In this document: positions 33,155 to 40,650 of the stretch, one piece after another
Layout of the letters: every line of letters starts with the position of its first letter
Numbering within the stretch: position 1 is the stretch's first letter
NCBI GenBank assembly: GCA_028817015.1
Contig: JAPPQJ010000021.1
Span: forward strand, 1 to 40,650
Length of the DNA stretch: 40,650 bases
Direction of reading: 5' to 3'
Origin: Gammaproteobacteria bacterium
GTDB taxonomy: Bacteria; Pseudomonadota; Gammaproteobacteria; Arenicellales; Poriferihabitantaceae
Program-made: the position numbers and the translations under genes
Notes under the pieces: generated by a model
Seen by the model: the letters and a program-made list of their open reading frames with translations, nothing else
The model's database searches: none
Told to the model about the DNA's origin: nothing

Positions 33155-34330
33155 TCAGGCCGGCGGCGGGTCAACCGCCTCGCGCAGCCAGCCGTGCAGG
33201 ACGGCGATGGCGTGTTCGTTGCCGATGCCGCCGTTCGGGTCGATCATCAGCGGGCCGGGTTGGAAGCCGCGGCTGCGTATTCCGCGTTGCACGCCGCTGA
33301 CCAGTTTCAGGTCCTCGGCGAAGGTGGTTTCCCGGTCCAGGTCGATGATCTTTTGCAGTTGCGCGCTGACCGCCCCGCGCGACGAATACCAGGTGCGGTG
33401 CACTTCGGTGTCATCGACCGCCAGCGGCCGCCAGTGATAACTGTTGACCACGCCGCCGGGGTATACCTGCAGCGAAAACGCCGGCCACAGATAGAAACTG
33501 CCGTACTCGGAGCCGGACATGTCATACCAGGCGCGCGCGCTGCTGGTGGCCCGGGAGGTGTGCCGCAGGCAGCGGCCGCCGCCAAACGGCGCGATGTTAT
33601 AAGAGGCGGGGTCGATGACGCCTTCGGCAAAATGACGGTGCGCGCTCTTGCAATGGTAGCACTCGTTGTAGTTCTCCACCGCGATAGCCCAGTTGCATTG
33701 CTCGCTGGCCGCGAAGGTGTGCGCCAGGGCGCGCGCTTCAAGGTCCGGGCACAACGCCAGTGCCGCGTCGCGCACCCCCGGATAGCAGGCGTCCATCGGC
33801 GCGGCGCGGTCGTCGAGGTTGACGAATACCAGGCCCAGAAACACCTCCAGCGCGACCTCGCGCAGGCTGATGTTGCGCCGCTCAAAACCGGCCACATGAT
33901 GCGCATTGGGCGCGCCGCGCAAGCGCCCGTCCAATTCGTAACTCCAGGCGTGATACGGGCAGACCAGGGTCTCGCAGTGGCCGGCCATGCGCGCCCGGCC
34001 GCCGCTGTCCACCAGCGGGTGGCCGCGGTGCCGGCAGACGTTGTAAAACGCGCGCAGTTTGGCGTCGCGCCCGCGAATGACCAACAACATCTGCTCGCAA
34101 AGCGACAACGCGATGTAATCGCCGGCCTCCCGGACTTCGCTGACGTGGCACGCATATTGCCAGGTGCGAAAAAAGATCCGCTCGCGGGCGCGGGCAAAGA
34201 TTTCGCGGTCGGTGAAATACTCCGCCGGCAGGCCGGTTGCGGGCACCGCGTCAACGGCGGCGCCGGTTTCCGGGGCCTGGCGTTTCATTCGCGCCGGCGG
34301 TTTGTCGCCTGCAACCATTGAATGTGGCAT
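33155..34330 (-). CDS. Rieske non-haem iron oxygenase, alpha subunit (quaternary-amine type)
   Basis: Oxygenase component of 391 aa. The Rieske [2Fe-2S] motif is CRHRGH...CPYH (Cys99, His101, Cys124, His127). The mononuclear iron region ENYNECYHCKSAH supplies His226 and His231, and the bridging residue between the centres is Glu223. Aromatic-ring dioxygenases have Asp there (as in GDAYH), whereas the betaine/carnitine/stachydrine oxygenases I recall (GbcA, CntA, Stc2) have Glu. This supports N-demethylation or cleavage of a quaternary amine. No reductase gene adjoins it. The start is ATG 34330, with 34318 or 34288 also possible; the first 91 track residues are Arg/Pro-rich noise. Confidence 0.88.
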   Translation of the reverse strand: MPHSMVAGDKPPARMKRQAPETGAAVDAVPATGLPAEYFTDREIFARARERIFFRTWQYACHVSEVREAGDYIALSLCEQMLLVIRGRDAKLRAFYNVCRHRGHPLVDSGGRARMAGHCETLVCPYHAWSYELDGRLRGAPNAHHVAGFERRNISLREVALEVFLGLVFVNLDDRAAPMDACYPGVRDAALALCPDLEARALAHTFAASEQCNWAIAVENYNECYHCKSAHRHFAEGVIDPASYNIAPFGGGRCLRHTSRATSSARAWYDMSGSEYGSFYLWPAFSLQVYPGGVVNSYHWRPLAVDDTEVHRTWYSSRGAVSAQLQKIIDLDRETTFAEDLKLVSGVQRGIRSRGFQPGPLMIDPNGGIGNEHAIAVLHGWLREAVDPPPA

Positions 34331-34446
34331 CGGGTGCGGGTCATGGCCTGGGGAGAATCTATCACAAGGGCGCGCCGGCGGCGGGTTTGCAACCGGCCAC
34401 CGCGCTTGCCGGGTTTTTTGACGGCCGCCGGAAACGCTCCCCCCAA

Positions 34447-35562
34447 TCAACGCCCCGCCGGGCAATGCGCCGCCGGGTCGGCGCGCGCCGCTGAGGGCGG
34501 ATGGGTGGACAGGAATTCCAGCAGGCGCGCGGCGGCCCCGGCGTCTTCGTCGGCGTATCGGTCGGCCGGGTTCGGGGGGGTGTCCGGCGGCGCATCCTGC
34601 CATTGGCGATCGTCGTCTTCGATGCGCGCCAGGGCTTCGCCGAAGACCTCCCAGGCGATGCCCCTGGCGGCTAAGTAGCGGTAGGCGAAACAGTCGGCTT
34701 CGGTTTCAAAATTGCGCGAGTATTGCAACTGGGCCAGCACCACCGGGGCCAGGGCGAGGCCCGACACATCGCCGATCAACAGCCCGAACAGCGTGAGAAC
34801 GGAAGCGTTTTGAATCAACAGGCGCAGCGTGTGGCGGCCGCGGATGTGGCCGATCTCATGGGCGGCCACCGCTTTGATATGCTCGCTGTCGGGCATGATT
34901 TCCACCAGGCGGTCGGTCATCACCACGATCCCGGAGGGGAAGGCCAGGGCGTTGGCGGTGGGCGGGCCCCGGTGGCCGAACGAGAAGGTGTGCAGGCGCA
35001 GCCGGTAGTGGAATGGGTCGCCGCCGGCAAAATCGGCGGCGACTTCATCGAAGGCGGCCCGGGCGCGCGCCCGCTGCGTTTCGGACAACTTGCTCGGTTG
35101 CAGCCATTGGTAGTCCTGCAGGCGCTGGTAGAAATCGTCCCCGATCCGCGCCACCGCATCGCCCGGCAGGTTGGCGGCGACCAACTCGGCGGCTGCGGGA
35201 ATCCCGTGGCGCACCACCGCGACTGCGACCGCCAGCGCGAGGATCAGCAAAACCGGCGCCATCCACAGGCGGCTCTCCAGAAAATACAAAGCCCGCGCCG
35301 CGCGCCCGCCCAACGCACCGGCGCGGGCCGATTGGCGATCGATGAAATCGTTGTCGGCGATGCACGCCCAGCCGCCGCCGGGAAACTCCACCCGCCGCGG
35401 CACCCCGGCCAGGCGCGGCGACACCTGGATATCCCGCCACCGGGCGCGGTAGCGGCGGCCGTCGGCGCAGCGGATTTCAGCGTCTCCCGATTCGCTCAGC
35501 GAAAACGCCGCGGCGGTCTTGGCGGAGCAACCGGGCGCATACCAGTCGGCGGGGGTTTCCAT
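34447..35562 (-). CDS. M48 family zinc metallopeptidase, membrane-anchored
   Basis: HtpX/Oma1-like protease of about 371 aa. It has the catalytic AAHEIGHIRGRH (His235, Glu236, His239) and the downstream third-ligand region NFETEADCFAYRYL. A single strong membrane helix lies near residues 101-118. The N-terminal domain of about 95 residues is small and soluble-looking, with a SPRLAGVPRRVEFPGGG segment. The track ORF runs to 36174, but the first 204 residues are a shadow of the DUF898 gene; the ATG at 35562 fits. It follows that gene by 23 bp, a pairing I have seen in other proteobacteria. Role is probably membrane protein quality control (inference). Confidence 0.86.
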   Translation of the reverse strand: METPADWYAPGCSAKTAAAFSLSESGDAEIRCADGRRYRARWRDIQVSPRLAGVPRRVEFPGGGWACIADNDFIDRQSARAGALGGRAARALYFLESRLWMAPVLLILALAVAVAVVRHGIPAAAELVAANLPGDAVARIGDDFYQRLQDYQWLQPSKLSETQRARARAAFDEVAADFAGGDPFHYRLRLHTFSFGHRGPPTANALAFPSGIVVMTDRLVEIMPDSEHIKAVAAHEIGHIRGRHTLRLLIQNASVLTLFGLLIGDVSGLALAPVVLAQLQYSRNFETEADCFAYRYLAARGIAWEVFGEALARIEDDDRQWQDAPPDTPPNPADRYADEDAGAAARLLEFLSTHPPSAARADPAAHCPAGR

Positions 35563-35585
35563 CCTGAAGGCGGCGGCGGCGCGGC

Positions 35586-36743
35586 TTAAATCAGGCCGAC
35601 ATCGAAGTCGAACCCTTGGCCGGCGGCAAATTCGTCGCCGAAGGCGCTGCCCGCACGGGCGGTGTCGGCGAGCAGGAATTGCATGGCCTGCGGTTCGGTT
35701 TCCACCGCAAAATGGGCGGCGAGGTAGGCGGCACGGCGGATCCGCGTCCACGGAATCGCCAGCCCCAGGGTCAAGAGGGCGGCGAGCAGGTTGACCAGGC
35801 GGATGTGCAGCGCAAAACGCCACACCGAAATATCGCAGAGGATTCGCCCGCGCTGCGCCGTTACGCCGGCCCAGTAGAGTTTGAACAGCATCGAGGTGAG
35901 CAACAGCCAGGCGGTGACCAGGGCCAGGACCAGCAGCAGGATGTAGGCGGCAATCGCGTCGTACCATCCCAGCATCGCTTGCAGCCAGCCGGTGCTGAGA
36001 AATATCCAGCCGATGCCGGCCGCAACCGCGGCCGCGGCCAGCGGGAGCAGCCATAACGCGCACAAATATCCGCGCCGGCGCGCCGGGCGGAAGCCCAGTT
36101 CGGTGCGCCCGAGGCGGTGATGTTCGGCCTTGAAGCGGTGATAGGCGCGGCTGGTAAATGGCGCTGACACCCACACCCCGGCCAGCGCGGCCAGTACGGG
36201 CGCGACCACCAGCGGATACACCGACGCCAATTCGTTTTCCGGGGTCAGCAGGAGCGCCGCTATGTAATAGTTGAAGGCGATGATCAGCGCGGTTGCCGGC
36301 AGAAAAATCAGGTATAACCTCAGGTAGCGGCGCACAAAGCCGAAGCGAATCCCGCGATACGACGAGTTGCGGGCGTTGAACGCGAAGCCGCGCACCATCG
36401 CCCAGGGGAGCAGCAGGAACAGCAAAGACGAATGCACCGCCGAGCGCACCGCATCTTCGCCGGCGATGAACGAGCCGCCGACGATCAGCGCCACCAGCAC
36501 CAGGCGGGCGACTAAAATGCTGCGGGGGTCGGCGTGATATTCAAAATTGGCGCCGCCGAGCACCGTGGTGCCGTAAAAATACCGGCGGGTTCGCACCGTG
36601 GCCCACGGCGAATACAGGCCCAGGGTGATGATCGACAACAGGACGTTGACCAGCCAGATTTTGAAATACTCCGGGGTCTTGCCGCGGAATTCAAAACGGT
36701 GGATTTCCCGTTCGTCCCGTTGGGTTTGGGTCATGATGGTCAT
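35586..36743 (-). CDS. DUF898 (YjgN) family integral membrane protein
   Basis: Polytopic inner-membrane protein of about 385 aa with DUF898 repeats: FEFRGKTPEYFKIWLVNVLLSIITLGLYSPWATVRTRRY near the start and a second LVNLLAALLTLGLAIPWTRIRRAAY near the end. About eight to ten hydrophobic helices lie between. Function of the family is not established. ATG 36743 or 36734 is preferred over the track start. It is the first gene of a minus-strand pair with the M48 peptidase and is divergent from the dehydrogenase gene at 36845. Confidence 0.88.
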   Translation of the reverse strand: MTIMTQTQRDEREIHRFEFRGKTPEYFKIWLVNVLLSIITLGLYSPWATVRTRRYFYGTTVLGGANFEYHADPRSILVARLVLVALIVGGSFIAGEDAVRSAVHSSLLFLLLPWAMVRGFAFNARNSSYRGIRFGFVRRYLRLYLIFLPATALIIAFNYYIAALLLTPENELASVYPLVVAPVLAALAGVWVSAPFTSRAYHRFKAEHHRLGRTELGFRPARRRGYLCALWLLPLAAAAVAAGIGWIFLSTGWLQAMLGWYDAIAAYILLLVLALVTAWLLLTSMLFKLYWAGVTAQRGRILCDISVWRFALHIRLVNLLAALLTLGLAIPWTRIRRAAYLAAHFAVETEPQAMQFLLADTARAGSAFGDEFAAGQGFDFDVGLI

Positions 36744-36844
36744 CGGCCGCGGGAGTGATCGATAAAGGATGGCCGCGCCGCTCCCTGTGCGCGAACTGCG
36801 CGGCAATGTATCATACTTCCCCGTTATCAACTGGCTTGTCGACC

Positions 36845-39280
36845 ATGAAAAACCACGCGGAAATCGTCATCATCGGCGGCGGCGTGATGGGTTGCTCGTT
36901 GGCCTACCACCTGTGCAAAGAGGGGCAGACCGACGTCATCCTGCTGGAAAAAGGCGAGTTGACCAGCGGCTCGACCTGGCACGCGGCCGGGCAGATCACC
37001 CACTCGGTGAGCCACTACGCGCTGGCCCAAATGGCCGCTTACGGCACCGCCCTGTATCCGCAACTGGAGCGCGAAACCGGCCAGTCCTGCAATTGGCACG
37101 GTTGCGGCAGTTTGCGCATGGCCTACCACGAAGACGAGGTGGACTGGCTGCGCTACACGCTGTCGGTGAACAAGGGCCTGGGGCACGCCATGGAAATCAT
37201 CGGCCCGCGGCGCATCGCCGAGTTGCACCCTTTCTACCAACTGGACGGAGTGAAAGCGGCGTTGCACACCCCGCGCGACGGCCATGTTGACCCGGCCGGG
37301 GTTTGCCTGGCCATGGCCAAAGGCGCGCGCCGGGCGGGGGCCACGGTGATGCGCCGCAACCGCGCCCGCGGCATCAGCGTGCGCCGCGGCGGCGAATTCA
37401 CCGTGCACACTGAGCGGGGCGACATCACCGCGCACACCGTGGTCAACGCCGGCGGCGTCTATGCGCGGCAAATCGGCCAGTGGGTCGGCCTCGACCTGCC
37501 CATCGCCAACCTCCTGCATCACTACCTGGTCACCGACCGGGTGCCGGAGTTTGCGCAATTACCGGGCGAGTTGCCGGTGGTGCGCGACGACCGGGAAGTG
37601 TCGGGCTACATCCGCATGGAACAACAATCCGGGCTAATCGGCATTTACGAGAAAACCGGCGCGGTGACGGTGTGGGACGACGGCGCGCCGTGGGAATCGG
37701 AAAACGAGCTGTTCGAGGCCGACTACCAGAAAATCATGCCGTGGCTGGCCAACGCCATGGCGCGCATGCCGGTATTGGCCGAACGCGGCATCAAGCGCGC
37801 GGTGCGGGGCGCCATCACTCATCCGCCGGATGGTCAGATGCTGTTGGGGCCTTCGGGGGTGCGCAATTTCTGGCTGTGCTGCGGCGCGCAGGTTGGCATC
37901 GCCTGGGGGCCGGGGGCCGGCAAATACCTGGCGCAGTGGATGCTCCACGGTGCCGCCGACATCTCCATGCAGGCCTTCGACCCGCGCCGCTTCGGGGCCG
38001 TGCTGGATGACCGATACCGCATCGGCAAGGCGGTGGAGGACTATGCCTTGCGCCACGAAATTCCCTATCCCGCGCGCGACCGCCCGGCCTGCCGGCCGTC
38101 TCATTCCAGGACCTCGCCGCTGTATGAAACGCTCAAGCACAAAGGCGCCGTCTATGAGGAAGTGTTCGGCTGGGAGCGCCCGCAGTGGTATGCGGCGGAT
38201 GGCGTGCCGCGCGCGCCCATTGACAGTTTCAGGCGCACCAGGTTGCACGACATCATCGGTGCCGAGGTGGCCGGGCTGCGCGCCCACGCCGGCATCGCCG
38301 ACCTGAGCGCCTTCGCCAAGGTCGAGGTGTCGGGCGCGGGGGCGGGCGCATTTTTGCAGAGAATCTCGTCCAACTTGCTGCCGCACCGCGACGGTGCGCT
38401 GTGCCTGACTTACTTCATCCTCGACAACGGCCGCATCGAAGGCGAGGCCACGCTCCTGAAACTCGGCGGCAACCGCTACTACCTGGTCTATGCCGCGGCC
38501 CGCGAAGCGGCGCTGCTCGACTGGATGAAATCACGGGTGCCAGGCGGTGAGGCGGTGCGCTTCGACAATTTATCCGAGGCTTACGGCGTGCTCCTGGTGG
38601 CCGGGCCGAAATCCCGGGACATCTTAGCCGCGTGCACCGGCGCTGCGCTGGACAACGCCCGTTTCCCGTGGCTGTCGGCGCGCCCCATCGCGCTCGGCGG
38701 GGTCGAAAACATCCGCGCCATGCGGGTAACCTACACCGGCGAACTGGGCTGGGAACTGCATGTGCCGATGCCGGGCATGGCGGCGGTTTACCGGGCCCTC
38801 ACCTCAACCGGGCCCGGTCGCGGCCTGGTGCATGTCGGCTCCGCGGCGTTAGGCGCGATGCGCATGGAAAAAGGCTACCGCTCCGGCCGCGAATTGACCC
38901 AGGAAGTCACCATGGCCGAGGCCGGCATCCTGCGCTTCGCCCGCGCCGGCCCATTCCAGGGGCGCGCCGCCACCGTGGCCGCGCCGCGCCGGTGGCGCCT
39001 GGTCTGCCTGCGGCTGGATGAACCGGCGCCCGGCCAAATCGCCGCCGACCCGCTCGGCGCGGAGGCGGTGTGCCGGCAAGGTGAAGTGGTCGGGCACATT
39101 TCCTCGGGGGGCTACGGCTACGCGGCCGGCTGCTATCTGGGCTTCGCCTATGTCGACCCCGCCACGGCCCGCGCCGGCACTGAACTGGAAGTGCAGGTGT
39201 TAGGCGCGCCCCGGCGCGCGGTGGTCGTTGAGCAACCGCTGCGCGACCCGCATAACAAACTGCCGCGGGATGTTGAATGA
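36845..39280 (+). CDS. dimethylglycine/sarcosine dehydrogenase-like flavoprotein with GcvT domain
   Basis: Two-part enzyme of 811 aa. The N-terminal half is a DAO-type FAD domain with IIGGGVMGCSLAYHL and TSGSTWHAAGQ, where His46 is the position of covalent FAD linkage in mammalian dimethylglycine dehydrogenase. The C-terminal half (from about 440) is a GcvT/tetrahydrofolate domain: GLRAHAGIADLSAFAKVEVSG, VTYTGELGWELHVP, GYRSGRELTQEVTMAEAG. Such enzymes oxidise N-methyl groups and pass formaldehyde to THF as 5,10-methylene-THF. Fhs downstream and the Rieske/HpbD-like genes upstream place it in N-methyl catabolism (inference). The substrate may be dimethylglycine, sarcosine or an N-methylproline. 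The start is fixed by the FAD motif. Confidence 0.9.
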   Translation: MKNHAEIVIIGGGVMGCSLAYHLCKEGQTDVILLEKGELTSGSTWHAAGQITHSVSHYALAQMAAYGTALYPQLERETGQSCNWHGCGSLRMAYHEDEVDWLRYTLSVNKGLGHAMEIIGPRRIAELHPFYQLDGVKAALHTPRDGHVDPAGVCLAMAKGARRAGATVMRRNRARGISVRRGGEFTVHTERGDITAHTVVNAGGVYARQIGQWVGLDLPIANLLHHYLVTDRVPEFAQLPGELPVVRDDREVSGYIRMEQQSGLIGIYEKTGAVTVWDDGAPWESENELFEADYQKIMPWLANAMARMPVLAERGIKRAVRGAITHPPDGQMLLGPSGVRNFWLCCGAQVGIAWGPGAGKYLAQWMLHGAADISMQAFDPRRFGAVLDDRYRIGKAVEDYALRHEIPYPARDRPACRPSHSRTSPLYETLKHKGAVYEEVFGWERPQWYAADGVPRAPIDSFRRTRLHDIIGAEVAGLRAHAGIADLSAFAKVEVSGAGAGAFLQRISSNLLPHRDGALCLTYFILDNGRIEGEATLLKLGGNRYYLVYAAAREAALLDWMKSRVPGGEAVRFDNLSEAYGVLLVAGPKSRDILAACTGAALDNARFPWLSARPIALGGVENIRAMRVTYTGELGWELHVPMPGMAAVYRALTSTGPGRGLVHVGSAALGAMRMEKGYRSGRELTQEVTMAEAGILRFARAGPFQGRAATVAAPRRWRLVCLRLDEPAPGQIAADPLGAEAVCRQGEVVGHISSGGYGYAAGCYLGFAYVDPATARAGTELEVQVLGAPRRAVVVEQPLRDPHNKLPRDVE

Positions 39281-39339
39281 GTCCAGCCGTGGCCGGGTAG
39301 CGGCGGGGCAGAGACCTTCAGGTTGTTTCAGGTTGCCTC

Positions 39340-39651
39340 ATGCCGCCTGATGGGTTTTCCGCATTCCTTGCATCTGCGCTTGAAGTTCCTTCAGGTTCTC
39401 CTGCTTGTCGACCCATCCGCCCTTATGCCCGCCAACGATGGGTCCATCGGCGAGCGGTGGTTCATAACCCGGCGTTTCATTTCCCCGGCGAGGGCGTCGT
39501 GTCGCGAGCGGATTTTGGACAGAGCCACCAGCCCCGTCTCCTCGCAGCCCCGGGTGCTGACGCTCTTCCTGATCGACCCGGCGAACAGGCGCATCTCCAC
39601 ATGCTCGCCAGGCAGTGCTTGCCGCAAAGCGACGCCGGGTTGACTGCCCAC
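39340..39651 (-). pseudogene. possible frameshifted gene remnant
   Basis: Reading leftwards from GTG 39651 gives a protein-like stretch through EHVEMRLFAGSIRKSVS and ALSKIRSRHDALAGEMK. Near 39480 the frame loses character. The alternative frame then reads GYEPPLADGPIVGGHKGGW and ends ENLKELQAQMQGMRKTHQAA-stop near 39349. Together these suggest one short gene broken by a frameshift. A promoter-like element lies just upstream. I recognise no family, so chance cannot be excluded. Confidence 0.3.
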
Positions 39652-39656
39652 ATCCT

Positions 39657-39685
39657 TATAACGCGATACTGTATCACATATTCAA
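39657..39685 (-). promoter_or_regulatory. promoter with embedded palindrome, minus strand
   Basis: On the minus strand TTGAAT and TTATAA are separated by about 18 bp. The spacer contains the perfect palindrome GATACaGTATC (39665-39675), which could be an operator. It points at the broken ORF rather than at fhs. Confidence 0.3.
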
Positions 39686-39811
39686 CTCATCCGGTGCTGA
39701 GGCATCTTCGCCCGCCGGGGGGCTATACAAACCCGCAAAACAAATCCATAATCCGCGCCTTTATGCACTTTGCCCGTGTCAGCCGATTAACTTGAACACC
39801 CACATAAACCC

Positions 39812-40650
39812 ATGTCCGATATTGAAATCGCGCAGAACGCGCCGCTCCAACCGATAGCCGACATCGCCGCAAGGCTGGATATTCCCCATCAATCGCTGAT
39901 GCCTTTCGGCCACACCAAGGCCAAGGTCAGCCTGGATTTCATCGACTCGCTGAGCCGGCGGCCGAACGGCAAACTCATCCTGGTCACGGCGATTACCCCG
40001 ACCCCGGCGGGGGAGGGCAAGACCACCACTTCGGTGGGCCTGACCGACGGCCTGAACCGCATCGGCAAAAAGACCATGGTGTGTCTGCGCGAGCCGTCGC
40101 TGGGCCCGTGCTTCGGGATGAAAGGCGGGGCGGCCGGCGGCGGCTACGCGCAGGTGGTCCCGATGGAGGACATCAATTTGCACTTCACCGGCGATTTCCA
40201 CGCCATCACCTCGGCCCACGCGCTGTTGTCGGCGCTCATCGACAACCACATTTACTGGGGCAACCAGGCCGGCCTCGACCCCCGGCGGGTGACCTGGCGG
40301 CGGGTGGTGGACATGAACGACCGCGCGTTGCGGCAAATCATTAGCTCGTTGGGCGGCGCGGCCAACGGCTACCCGCGCGAGGACGGCTTCGACATCACCG
40401 TGGCCTCCGAGGTGATGGCGATTTTCTGCCTGGCCCGCGATGCCGCCGATTTGGAGCAACGCTTAAGCCGCATCGTCATCGGCTACACCCGCGAGCGAAA
40501 GCCGGTGCGCGCCGACGCGGTGCTGGCGCCGGGGCCGATGACCGTGCTGCTGAAAGACGCCATTGCGCCGAACCTGGTGCAGACCCTGGAGCACAACCCG
40601 GCGTTCATCCACGGCGGCCCGTTCGCCAACATCGCGCACGGCTGCAACTC
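39812..40650 (+). CDS. fhs: formate-tetrahydrofolate ligase, N-terminal part
   Basis: ATP-dependent ligase making 10-formyl-THF from formate and THF; the reverse direction can release formate and ATP from one-carbon oxidation. The 279 visible residues include the P-loop [16 protein letters not shown] (about 63-78), [36 protein letters not shown], and [17 protein letters not shown], all diagnostic. The full enzyme is about 555 aa, so half lies beyond the window. It is missing from the ORF track because there is no stop. It lies downstream of the GcvT-bearing dehydrogenase, which would supply methylene-THF for oxidation through this enzyme. Confidence 0.95.
   Translation, partial: MSDIEIAQNAPLQPIADIAARLDIPHQSLMPFGHTKAKVSLDFIDSLSRRPNGKLILVTAITPTPAGEGKTTTSVGLTDGLNRIGKKTMVCLREPSLGPCFGMKGGAAGGGYAQVVPMEDINLHFTGDFHAITSAHALLSALIDNHIYWGNQAGLDPRRVTWRRVVDMNDRALRQIISSLGGAANGYPREDGFDITVASEVMAIFCLARDAADLEQRLSRIVIGYTRERKPVRADAVLAPGPMTVLLKDAIAPNLVQTLEHNPAFIHGGPFANIAHGCN

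Larger units (their letters stand above)
39281..39811. other. gene-poor stretch before fhs
   Basis: This 531-bp gap has no ORF I can assign. It has TTCAGGTTG as a near-tandem direct repeat around 39316-39336 and a third TTCAGGTT near 39390. The right half is AT-richer than the genes. A probable broken minus-strand gene and its control region are listed separately. No tRNA, IS end or clear terminator was seen. Confidence 0.5.

Noticed and set aside
34331-34603. 91-residue N-terminal extension of the Rieske oxygenase ORF
   Set aside because: Low-complexity Arg/Pro/Gly sequence overlapping the M48 gene's 3' end; no homology expected before the Rieske domain.
35563-36174. 204-residue N-terminal extension of the M48 peptidase ORF
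   Set aside because: It overlaps the DUF898 gene in another frame and is Arg/Pro-rich noise; the peptidase start at 35562 fits the family.
1-40650. Mobile elements, CRISPR arrays, tRNA or rRNA genes
   Set aside because: I looked in all intergenic stretches and saw no regular spaced repeats, transposase motifs, terminal inverted repeats or tRNA-like T-loops. A tRNAscan or ISfinder run would be decisive.

Overview
The window is about 40.6 kb of GC-rich, gene-dense chromosome from a gammaproteobacterium. The main evidence is the rhlB|trxA-rho arrangement, a proteobacterial-type gshA, DusA, an RhlB-type helicase and L31/S21 proteins of proteobacterial type. TRAP transport plus aromatic-acid and probable quaternary-amine catabolism fit a heterotroph that feeds on small organic acids and osmolytes, possibly marine or host-associated (inference). 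I saw no rRNA, tRNA, IS element, prophage or CRISPR array. The window starts inside an ABC ATPase gene and ends inside fhs; fhs is missing from the supplied ORF track because it runs off the end.

Region 1 (1-3.1 kb): an ABC ATPase fragment, gshA and dusA. Region 2 (3.1-17.2 kb): one co-directional catabolic run of 15 genes, most of them closely spaced or overlapping, behind a recognisable promoter. It opens with a TRAP transporter woven into a phenylacetyl-CoA epoxidase operon (dctP-paaB-dctQ-dctM-paaC-paaD-paaE), then paaG, paaI and paaK. It continues into a homogentisate block: an MBL-fold protein with a degenerate metal site, an FAD monooxygenase, hmgA, fahA, maiA and a DUF2783 protein. 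The catalytic epoxidase gene paaA is absent, and dctP stands where it would be expected. Region 3 (17.2-28.1 kb) is mostly housekeeping: rhlB, trxA, rho, rpmE, a secreted nuclease, hemL, a CDF metal transporter, an MscS channel, acylphosphatase, adenylate kinase with a four-cysteine LID, a PcaC-like protein and rpsU.

Region 4 (28.2-40.65 kb) looks like a methylated-amine/betaine and one-carbon region. It has a homocysteine S-methyltransferase fused to a SAM methyltransferase, bolA, a class III aminotransferase, an enolase-superfamily enzyme with the Lys/Lys pair of proline-betaine epimerases and hydroxyproline dehydratases, a Rieske oxygenase with a quaternary-amine-type bridging Glu, an M48 protease/DUF898 pair, a dimethylglycine-dehydrogenase-like flavoprotein with a GcvT half, and fhs. 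A consistent reading (inference) is oxidative N-demethylation of a betaine, with methyl carbon passing to tetrahydrofolate and homocysteine.

The most interesting points are the interleaved TRAP/paa operon without paaA, the MBL protein lacking metal-site-2 ligands inside the homogentisate operon, the methyltransferase fusion, and the proposed betaine pathway. Two gene-poor stretches (20817-21408 and 39281-39811) may hold decayed genes.
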